Assembly (NCBI GenBank): GCA_947493885.1
Contig: CANLTE010000001.1
Location: forward strand, 310,001-374,000
Origin: an uncultured Maribacter sp.
GTDB lineage: Bacteria > Bacteroidota > Bacteroidia > Flavobacteriales > Flavobacteriaceae
Length of the DNA: 64,000 nt
Reading direction: 5' to 3'
Shown one piece after another: positions 28,993 through 38,300 of this stretch (positions within the stretch are counted from its first letter, which is position 1; each line of letters begins with the position of its first letter). The position numbers and the translations under genes are program-made. The notes beneath the pieces were generated by a model, which had not been told where the DNA came from, made no database searches, and was given only the letters and a program-made list of their open reading frames with translations.

Positions 28993-30188
28993 TGAGCATC
29001 TTATTAAACATACAAGAACGTAACGCAGTATTACTTACTATGGCGGAGTTGATTGTTGAAAATCAATCTGAAATATTAGCTGCAAACAAAAAGGATTTAG
29101 AGGGGTATTCTGGTGAGGATTTAGCTATGGGAGACCGCCTAAAAGTGGACCAGTCCAAAATAGATGGTATGGTTTTATCTTTAAAGCAATTAGCAAATGA
29201 AGAAGATCCATTAGGTATTGAACGTTTTAATTTTACGCATGATAATGGTATTAACGTAAGCAATAAAACTGCTCCTTTTGGAACAATTTTAATTATTTAC
29301 GAATCTAGGCCAGACGTTACTATTGAAGCCGCAGGTATAGCCTTTAAATCTGGCAACAAAATATTACTAAAAGGTGGTAAAGAATCTCTTAGCAGCAACC
29401 TTGTTCTTGTAGATTTATGGCATAAAGCGCTTGAAACGCACAATTGTACCAAAGATTGGGTTACCTACCTACAGTTTGACAGAAAACAAACTCAGGAGTT
29501 TTTAGAAGAGCCTACTCAAAAATTAGATTTAATTGTTCCTCGTGGTGGTGAAAAATTAATTGCTTTTGTAAAACAGCATGCTACATGCCCTGTAATTGTA
29601 AGTGGCAGAGGTAACAATTTTGTTTACGTAGATGCTGAAGCCGATTTAGAAATGGCCTTGGATATTATTATAAATGCCAAAACCACCAAAATCTCTGCAT
29701 GCAATGCTCTAGATAAAGTATTAATAGATGCAGATTTACCAAGAAAACAGCAATTTCTTCAACGGTTAATTCAAGAATTAAAAAAGAGCAAAGTAGAAAT
29801 CTTAACAGATGAAGCGCTCTCTTCCCTAGAAGAAACCAACCTCATTCAGGATGAAAACGTTTGGTACGAGGAGTTTCTTGACTATAAAATAGTATTTGGC
29901 CAAGTACCTTCTATTGAAGAGGCTATTGCTAAAATAAATACCTATGGTGGTGGTCATTCCGCTGCTATAATTACTGCTAACAAAGAAAAAGCAAATACTT
30001 TTATGCAATTGGTTGATACCGCAGCAGTTTATCACAATGCGTCAACAAGATTTACTGATGGTGGTCAATTTGGGCTTGGGGGTGAGTTGGCAATAAGTAC
30101 AGATAAATTACATCAAAGAGGACCTATAGGATTGCAACATTTAGTTACCAATAAATGGTACATACTAGGAAATGGTCAAGTAAGATAA
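28992..30188 (+). CDS. proA: glutamate-5-semialdehyde dehydrogenase
   Basis: PFGTILIIYESRPDVTIEAAGIAFKSGNKILLKGGKE; GTG start. Confidence 0.96.
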   Translation: MSILLNIQERNAVLLTMAELIVENQSEILAANKKDLEGYSGEDLAMGDRLKVDQSKIDGMVLSLKQLANEEDPLGIERFNFTHDNGINVSNKTAPFGTILIIYESRPDVTIEAAGIAFKSGNKILLKGGKESLSSNLVLVDLWHKALETHNCTKDWVTYLQFDRKQTQEFLEEPTQKLDLIVPRGGEKLIAFVKQHATCPVIVSGRGNNFVYVDAEADLEMALDIIINAKTTKISACNALDKVLIDADLPRKQQFLQRLIQELKKSKVEILTDEALSSLEETNLIQDENVWYEEFLDYKIVFGQVPSIEEAIAKINTYGGGHSAAIITANKEKANTFMQLVDTAAVYHNASTRFTDGGQFGLGGELAISTDKLHQRGPIGLQHLVTNKWYILGNGQVR

Positions 30189-30229
30189 CATCGTAGGAAG
30201 TAAAAAAATGATTTTGAAGCAGTGCGATA

Positions 30230-30991
30230 ATGAGTAAAAAAAGAATTTTATTAAAAATTGGTTCCAATACGCTAACCAAAGAAACCAACCATATTTCTAG
30301 GGGTAAGGTAGAGGATATTGGAAGGCAAATCGCTGGTTTACAAGACAAATACGAATTTATTATCGTAAGTTCTGGTGCTATTGCTGCTGCAAAACAATTT
30401 GTAAAATTGGAGCATAACGGTGAAGAAATAAACGTCAAACAGGCTTTGGCTTCTATTGGGCAACCACACCTAATGCGAATTTTTCAAGAAAACTTTAGAG
30501 AGCTTGGCTTATTCACCTCTCAATGTTTACTATCGTATTCAGATTTTGAAAAAGAAGAATCCAAAATCAATATTAAAAACACCATAAACGTTTTAGTAAC
30601 GAATAACTTTATTCCTATAATTAACGAAAATGATACGGTTTCCACCGATGAAATTAAATTTGGGGATAACGACAAATTAGCAGCGCTCACTGCTACACTG
30701 TTGCAGGCAGATTTACTTATGATAGCTACCAATACTGATGGTATTTATACTAAAACATCTATTGAACATAACGTTCCAGAGACCATAAAATCTGTAAACA
30801 ACCTAACAAACCTGGCTAAAGAAATTAGCAATGAAAAGTCAACGCATGGAACCGGAGGAATGCAATCTAAAATAGATGCGGCTACCATTGCTCAAAAGGC
30901 AAACATAGAAACTTGGATTGTAAATGGTATCAACGATAATTTTATTGTTGATGCTTTAAATAATATCAGCCAATTTACCAAAATACAATAG
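30230..30991 (+). CDS. proB: glutamate 5-kinase
   Basis: LLKIGSNTLT, VSSGAIAAAKQ, ENDTVSTDEIKFGDNDKLAA, GTGGMQSKIDAA; no C-terminal PUA. Confidence 0.96.
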   Translation: MSKKRILLKIGSNTLTKETNHISRGKVEDIGRQIAGLQDKYEFIIVSSGAIAAAKQFVKLEHNGEEINVKQALASIGQPHLMRIFQENFRELGLFTSQCLLSYSDFEKEESKINIKNTINVLVTNNFIPIINENDTVSTDEIKFGDNDKLAALTATLLQADLLMIATNTDGIYTKTSIEHNVPETIKSVNNLTNLAKEISNEKSTHGTGGMQSKIDAATIAQKANIETWIVNGINDNFIVDALNNISQFTKIQ

Positions 30992-30992
30992 C

Positions 30993-31931
30993 ATGAAAAA
31001 TTACTTATCTATTAACGATATTGATACTTTACAAGATTGGGTAGAAGAAGCTAAAGCTTTAAAAAGCAATCCTAAAAAGTATGAGACTTTAGGAAAAGGA
31101 AAAACCATAGGTTTATTGTTCTTTAATAATTCACTTAGAACTCGCTTAAGCACGCAAAAGGCTGCTATAAACCTAGGTATGGAGGTCATTGTTATGAATT
31201 TTGGTAGCGAAGGTTGGGCTCTTGAATATGAAGATGGAACAATAATGAATCAAGGCACTTCTGAGCATATTAAAGAGGCCGCCCAAGTAATTTCTCAATA
31301 CTGCGATGTTATAGGCATAAGAGCTTTTGCAGGTTTGGAAGACAAAGAAAAAGATGAAGCCGAAGTAGTTTTAACTGGTTTTCAAAAATATGCCTCGGTT
31401 CCTGTTTTAAACATGGAAAGCTCCGTAGGACACCCGCTTCAAGGTTTGGCAGATGCTATAACTATTGACGAAAACAAAACTAAAAAAAGACCAAAAGTAG
31501 TTTTGTCATGGGCTCCACACCCTAAAGCATTACCCCATGCTGTTGCAAATTCATTTATAGAAATGATGAAATTGCAAGACGCAGAATTTGTAGTTACACA
31601 CCCTAAAGGTTATGAATTAAATCCAGAACTTACAAAGGGGATTACCATAGAACACGATCAGGAAAAAGCATTAGAAAATGCCGATTTTGTTTCAGTCAAA
31701 AACTGGAGTAGTTATTCTGATTACGGTAAAGTCTTAAATAAAGACGCTTCATGGATGATGACTAAAAAGAAACTTGGTGCTGCTAAGTTTATGCATTGTC
31801 TGCCTGTTAGAAGAAATGTTGTGGTTGGCGATGATGTGTTGGACAGCAACCAATCCATTGTTATAGAACAAGCTAATAATAGAACATATTCGGCCCAAAT
31901 AGTGCTTAAAAAAATAATTGAGAATTTATAA
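30993..31931 (+). CDS. argF': N-acylornithine carbamoyltransferase (acetyl- or succinyl-)
   Basis: FFNNSLRTRLSTQKAA, MESSVGHPLQGLADAITI, MHCLPVRRNVVV; AOTC/SOTC-type. Confidence 0.94.
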   Translation: MKNYLSINDIDTLQDWVEEAKALKSNPKKYETLGKGKTIGLLFFNNSLRTRLSTQKAAINLGMEVIVMNFGSEGWALEYEDGTIMNQGTSEHIKEAAQVISQYCDVIGIRAFAGLEDKEKDEAEVVLTGFQKYASVPVLNMESSVGHPLQGLADAITIDENKTKKRPKVVLSWAPHPKALPHAVANSFIEMMKLQDAEFVVTHPKGYELNPELTKGITIEHDQEKALENADFVSVKNWSSYSDYGKVLNKDASWMMTKKKLGAAKFMHCLPVRRNVVVGDDVLDSNQSIVIEQANNRTYSAQIVLKKIIENL

Positions 31932-32710
31932 TGAACCCAAAACTTTCCATAGTAAAAATAGGAGGGAATGTAATTGAGAATAAGGCTGAATTACAGAAAT
32001 TCTTAACACATTTTTCTGAACTTCCCGAACCTAAAATTTTAGTTCACGGAGGGGGAAAACTAGCTACTCAACTCGCTAGCAAACTAGGTATTAAATCGCA
32101 AATGATTAATGGAAGGCGCATTACTGATGCAAAAAGTTTGGAAATTATCACTATGGTTTATGGAGGATTAACCAATAAAAACATAGTTGCAAATTTGCAG
32201 GCTAATGGTACCAACGCTATTGGATTAAGTGGTGCAGATGGTAATGCCATTCAAGCTCACAAGAGACCTGTTAAAGAAATAGATTATGGTTTCGTAGGTG
32301 ATATAGACAGTATTAATGCTCCTTTTTTAAATACTTTACTTTCTTCTGGAGTTACTCCTGTTTTTTGTGCGCTTTCGCATGACGGAAAAGGAAGTATTTT
32401 AAATACAAATGCAGACACCATAGCTTCTGAAATAGCAATTGGAATGAGCAATTTGTATGACACTACACTGTATTATTGCTTTGAAAAAAAGGGTGTTTTA
32501 TTAGACATTACTGATGAAAATTCAGTAGTTACCGACATAAACACTGATAAATACAAAGAACTTTTAAAACAAAAAATAATTGCAGATGGTATGCTTCCAA
32601 AATTGGAAAATTGCTTTCATGCATTAAAAAATAAGGTAACCAAAGTTTGTTTGGGTGACATTGAAATGATTAAACCAAATACAAAACTCTTTACCTCAAT
32701 AACATTGTAA
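31931..32710 (+). CDS. argB: acetylglutamate kinase
   Basis: VKIGGNVIE, VHGGGKLATQLASKLG, LNTNADTIASEIAIG. Confidence 0.95.
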   Translation: MNPKLSIVKIGGNVIENKAELQKFLTHFSELPEPKILVHGGGKLATQLASKLGIKSQMINGRRITDAKSLEIITMVYGGLTNKNIVANLQANGTNAIGLSGADGNAIQAHKRPVKEIDYGFVGDIDSINAPFLNTLLSSGVTPVFCALSHDGKGSILNTNADTIASEIAIGMSNLYDTTLYYCFEKKGVLLDITDENSVVTDINTDKYKELLKQKIIADGMLPKLENCFHALKNKVTKVCLGDIEMIKPNTKLFTSITL

Positions 32711-33784
32711 ATGGAACAAAAGCAACTTACAGAAAAGGCTATCACCTTACTAAAACAGCTTATAAGCATTGAGTCTTTTTCAAAGGAAGAAGACAAAACA
32801 GCAGATGCAATTGAAGCTTGGTTAACATCCTTTAGCATTCCTTTTACAAGAGAAAGCAATAATGTGTATGCTAAAAACAAACATTGGTCCAACGCTAAAC
32901 CAACCTTACTTTTAAACTCGCATCACGATACTGTTAAACCAAATAAAGCCTATACAAGAGATCCTTTTTTACCTGAAGTAATAGATGGTAAATTATATGG
33001 ATTAGGCAGTAATGATGCTGGCGGTTGTTTGGTGTCACTTCTTGCAACATTTGTTCATTTTTATAATGAAGAAAATTTAAATCATAATATATTAATGGTT
33101 GCCTCTGCAGAAGAAGAAAATGCTGGGGAAAATAGCTTGAGAGGTTTATTACCAAAATTGCCAAAAATAGATGTCGCCATTGTTGGAGAGCCAACACTGA
33201 TGAATTTAGCAATTGCAGAAAAAGGGTTAGTCGTTTTTGACGCTGTTGTAAAAGGCACTCCATCTCATGCAGCGCATCCAAATGATAACAATGCTATATA
33301 CAACACTATTGAAGTTTTAGAATGGTTTAAAAACTACACATTCAAAAAATCGTCTGAAGCTTTAGGCGATGTAAAGCTTACTGTAACCCAAATAAATGCA
33401 GGTAGTCAACATAATGTAGTTCCAGCGCAAGTAGATTTGGTCATAGATGTTAGAGTAAATGATCGCTATACCAATAAAGAAATTGCAGATTTACTAAAAT
33501 CCGAAGCCCCTTGTACCATTCAAGAACGTGGCCTTAAGTTAAACTCTTCTAAAATAGATAAAGACCATGCTTTAGTACAAAGCGGTGTAGCTTTAGGAAG
33601 AGAAACTTATGGTTCTCCCACTTTATCAGATCAAGCAGCGTTAAGCTGTCAGTCTGTAAAACTAGGACCCGGAGATAGCACACGTTCGCACTCCGCTGAC
33701 GAATTTATTTATGTTAACGAAATTGAAGAAGGAATAGACCTGTATATTAAAATATTAAACGGATTTTTTTTAACCGACAATTAA
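32711..33784 (+). CDS. argE: M20 family deacylase (acetylornithine deacetylase-type)
   Basis: LLNSHHDTVKP, GLGSNDAGGCL, SAEEENAG. Confidence 0.93.
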   Translation: MEQKQLTEKAITLLKQLISIESFSKEEDKTADAIEAWLTSFSIPFTRESNNVYAKNKHWSNAKPTLLLNSHHDTVKPNKAYTRDPFLPEVIDGKLYGLGSNDAGGCLVSLLATFVHFYNEENLNHNILMVASAEEENAGENSLRGLLPKLPKIDVAIVGEPTLMNLAIAEKGLVVFDAVVKGTPSHAAHPNDNNAIYNTIEVLEWFKNYTFKKSSEALGDVKLTVTQINAGSQHNVVPAQVDLVIDVRVNDRYTNKEIADLLKSEAPCTIQERGLKLNSSKIDKDHALVQSGVALGRETYGSPTLSDQAALSCQSVKLGPGDSTRSHSADEFIYVNEIEEGIDLYIKILNGFFLTDN

Positions 33785-33845
33785 TAATAACCTATTAACA
33801 GTGGACATTGTTAATTGTTCTCTGATAATTGATAACTGAAAGAAT

Positions 33846-35123
33846 ATGAAACTCTGGGATAAAGGATTTAGTACGGATAAAAAAATAGACCACTTTACCG
33901 TTGGTAATGATAGAGAGTTAGATCTGCAGCTAGCAAAATATGATGTAATTGCATCTACTGCTCACGCTAAAATGTTGGGTAAAATAGGTTTACTTTCACA
34001 ACAAGAAACCAATGATTTGGTAAACGAATTGGATACCATTGGTAAAACTATCGAAAAAGGCTCTTTTACTATTGAAGATTCTTTTGAAGATATGCACTCA
34101 AAAATAGAGTTTTTATTAATAGAAAAACTAGGCGATACTGGTAAAAAAATACATACTGCACGCTCAAGAAACGATCAAGTTTTAGTGGCTATGCATTTGT
34201 ATTTAAAAAATGAATTAAACGAAATAAAAGACCTAACTAAATCGCTTTTTAGTTTATTAATAAATCTGGCCGATAAGTATAAAACCGTATTGTTGCCAGG
34301 TTATACGCACTTGCAAATTGCAATGCCATCATCGTTTGGGTTATGGTTTTCAGCTTACGCAGAAAGTTTAATAGATGATTTACATTTTATTGATGCCGCA
34401 TATAAAATAGCAGATCAAAACCCTCTAGGTAGTGCTGCCGGTTACGGAAGTTCTTTTCCTATAGACCGTAGTTTTACCACAAAGGAAATGGATTTTGCTA
34501 CACAAAAATATAATGTTGTAGCTGCACAAATGGGAAGAGGAAAGGTTGAAAAAGCAACTGCTTTTGGTATGAGTAGTATTGCAGCAACCCTATCCAAAAT
34601 GGCAATGGATATTTGTTTGTACATGAGTCAAAATTTTGATTTTATTTCATTCCCAGATGAGCTTACTACGGGCAGTAGTATAATGCCTCATAAGAAAAAT
34701 CCAGATGTTTTTGAATTGGTTAGAGGTAAATGCAACAAAATACAGGCAGTACCAAATCAATTAATACTGATTACCAATAATTTACCCAGTGGTTATCACA
34801 GAGATTTACAATTAGTGAAAGAAGTTATTGTCCCCGCTATTCAGGAGTTAAAATCATGCTTAGACATTTTAACATTTAGTTTAAAAGAAGTTAAAGTCAA
34901 TGAAGACATTTTAAAAGACCCAAAATACGATTACTTATTTAGTGTTGATACACTAAACGAATTGGTACTAAGCGGAATGCCCTTTAGAGATGCCTATAAA
35001 AAAATGGGTATGGAAATAAACGAAGGTACGTTTTCTCCTAAAAAGGATATTAAGCATACGCATGACGGTAGTTTAGGTAATTTATGCTTAAACGAAATTC
35101 GTGAGAAGATGAATAAGATGTAA
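33846..35123 (+). CDS. argH: argininosuccinate lyase
   Basis: HTARSRNDQVLVAMHLYL, TTGSSIMPHKKNPDVFELVRGK. Confidence 0.97.
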   Translation: MKLWDKGFSTDKKIDHFTVGNDRELDLQLAKYDVIASTAHAKMLGKIGLLSQQETNDLVNELDTIGKTIEKGSFTIEDSFEDMHSKIEFLLIEKLGDTGKKIHTARSRNDQVLVAMHLYLKNELNEIKDLTKSLFSLLINLADKYKTVLLPGYTHLQIAMPSSFGLWFSAYAESLIDDLHFIDAAYKIADQNPLGSAAGYGSSFPIDRSFTTKEMDFATQKYNVVAAQMGRGKVEKATAFGMSSIAATLSKMAMDICLYMSQNFDFISFPDELTTGSSIMPHKKNPDVFELVRGKCNKIQAVPNQLILITNNLPSGYHRDLQLVKEVIVPAIQELKSCLDILTFSLKEVKVNEDILKDPKYDYLFSVDTLNELVLSGMPFRDAYKKMGMEINEGTFSPKKDIKHTHDGSLGNLCLNEIREKMNKM

Positions 35124-35145
35124 AACACCTTGTTTCCTTGTCTTT

Positions 35146-35196
35146 AAAAGCATTAATTAAGTGGTAAACAGCTGCTTAATTAATGCTTTTTTATTT
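35146..35196 (+). terminator. Rho-independent terminator of the Arg/Pro operon
   Basis: AAAAGCATTAATTAAG / CTTAATTAATGCTTTT then TTATTT. Confidence 0.8.
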
Positions 35197-35388
35197 GAAA
35201 TGATAAATAAGATTACTTACAGCCAAATAATCTTCACTGTTTTCAGTGTGTTTCTCAGATAATATAGCAACTACTTTTGTATTGTTCGCCAAACAAAACG
35301 TAAGGTTCACAACAAAAATTAATTCTCAAAGTTATTCTTTATCATATTTAAAAAAATACCTCGTTACCTTTAAATAGCCAAACTAACC

Positions 35389-38300
35389 ATGATAAAATAT
35401 TTATTTACTTCAATCTTTTTATTTTTTAGTTTCACTTTGGCCGCTCAAACCACAGCAATACCAGATGCCAACTTTGAACAACAACTTGTTGATTTAGGAA
35501 TTGACACTAATGGTATTAATGGTAACATTTTAGATACAGACGCTCAAGCGGTAACTACCCTAAACATTACTAGAAACGACATTACTGATTTTACAGGGCT
35601 AGAAGCTTTTGTAAACGCAATATCCTTAAACCTTGGTAACAATTTGTTTACGGACTTACCTCTAAATAATCTATTAGCATTAGAAGAATTAGTTTTTAAC
35701 AATAATACAGTTCTAGCCGATTTAGACCTCTCTACAAACATTAACCTTAAAAAAATTAGCATGAGGGCTAATGGAGGAACGAATACAGCTCCAATTAACA
35801 CTATTGACTTCTCCTCAAATATAAACATAGAAGATATTCATATTTATAATTTTGGGGATTTACAAAATTTTATTCTTCCTAATACTACAACGCTTACCGA
35901 TTTATATATTTATTCAAGACATGATTTAACTGTAGATCTCGCTGTTTTTGATAATCTTGAGATCCTTTATCTCGGAGTTGGTAACGCAGTCATTAATGTA
36001 AATATGCCATCGGTTAAAACCAGTTTAAAATCTATTACCCTATACGGAGGAAACTTTGTAACAATTGACCTTTCGCTGTATACAGCTCTTGAATCTATTC
36101 ATCTTACAGGAACCGATGTAGTTAATTTTATTCCTCCTTCCACTCCCTCATTAACTAACATTTATATTCTAATTCATAATATGGTTACTCCCCTTTCATT
36201 AACGGGAGTACCTAATCTTGAAAGCCTTACTATTACTAGTAATAGAACTTTGGTTCCGCTACAAGTTGATCTCTCAAATAATTTGGTGCTAGAAAACTTG
36301 AACCTTAGTGTAAACCAAATGACTAATCTAGATATTACTCAGAACACTGCTCTTACTGATGTTAATATCAGTAGTAATAATTTTATAACACTAGATACAA
36401 GTCAGAATGTTTTATTAGAGGATTTTAATGGGTCTCAAAATGCAATTACCAATCTAGACTTTTCAACAAATGTAGTTTTAGATAATATAGATTTACGTGA
36501 CAATCAGCTCCCAGAACTTACGCTCACAAATAACGTCTTACTAAAAAGATTAGACTTAGGCGAAAATTTGATTCCAAACCTTGATGTAACAACAAATGTC
36601 CTACTTCAAAATTTAAAAATCGACAACAATTTGTTTACCACAACTGGACTAGATCTTACACAAAACATAGAATTACTTGAAATTTCAGCTTCTTTCAATC
36701 AAATAGAATCATTAGACATAAGTCAAAACCATAAACTTCAAGAACTAGTAATAGATAACAATCTATTTTCAGGTAATGATATTCTAAATCAATATTATCA
36801 AAATTTTATTGATTCAGGTAGGCTAATTGTTTGGCAGCATAAACTAATTGTACATCATAATAGCCTAACAGGCGCAATACCTAATTACAAAAGTTTAATT
36901 AAAGATTTTAATCAACCTTTTGACACCTATTGGTTTCAATTAGAGATAGAAGAAAACAATTTTCATTTCGAAGATTTTGAAGCCGTACATGATCAATACA
37001 TTTTTTATAGAGACAATTCCTCACCTCAATATGGTAGTTTAAATTATTTCAGAACATATAACTACGCAGGACAAGCAAAAGTAGATGCCGTTGAAAACCC
37101 TAATCCAAATGCTGGAGACAACATTACTTTAACCACTACAGTTCGTGGTACTCAAAATCATTATAAATGGTTTAAAGATGGTATTGAAATTCCTGATACA
37201 GACTCACCTGAGCTTGTTCTTACGGATTTAACGGATTGTGATTCTGGCGTATATTATTCTGAAATTACAAGCGATTTGGTTCCATTTGAAAATAGTGACG
37301 CACCAGGAACAAATGGCAAAAACTTATTATTAGTAAGAAACGATATCACCCTTGACGTAAATGTTACTAAAAGCTGTGTTACTTTAGATATGCCATTGAC
37401 CAATGTTCCCATTAACAGTGGTATTCAATGGAATGACAATCTAGGTGCTTGTGGCTATAAAATTAACGTTGGAACTTCATCTGGAGCAACCGATTTGGCA
37501 AATAACTTAGATGTAAATAACGTAACAGTTTACAATCACCCAACTAATTTTCCTCCTAACCAAGATATTTTTGTAACGATAACTCCTTATTTCAATGATG
37601 GTGATTTTGGTGGATGTTCAGAACAGTCCTTTAGAACAAACGCAACCGAGGTAGCGCCTAGTTGTACTTCTTTAGTAAGTTCTCTTGCTGGGCAAAACAA
37701 TATAGCCATTGATGCAAATATTGAATGGGAACCTGCAAATGGGGCAGACACCTATGAAATTTTAGTTGGAACAACATCTGGTGGAACTGAAATATTTACT
37801 GGTAATGTAGGAAACACACTTTTATATGACCCTATTTCCAATTTTACAGCCGGCTCAACAATATATGTTACCATTATTCCTGAAAACACAATTGGATCAG
37901 CTTCCGGATGCACGGAACAAAGCTTTACAGTGCAATCAGGTGCTCCAATAGCTCCAGTATGTACAAGTTTAAGTAGTCCTACGAATGGCGAATCAAATGT
38001 TAACATTGCAACAACTCAAATTACATGGAATACAGTTGCTAATGCTACAGGATATAGAGTAACAATCACAGGTACCACCAACAACAATGTTACTGATGTT
38101 GAAGTTGGTACTAATTCATTTATCCTTCCAGGTAATTTCATCTACGAAGATACTGCAGTAGTAAGCATTATTCCATTTAACGGTTCTACCGATGCAATTG
38201 GGTGCTTTGCAGAAAGTTTTACAATAGAATCTCCCCCTCCGCCTTCTCTTTCATGCACAACATTAAACAGTCCTTCTAATGGAGATACCAATGTTGCTGT

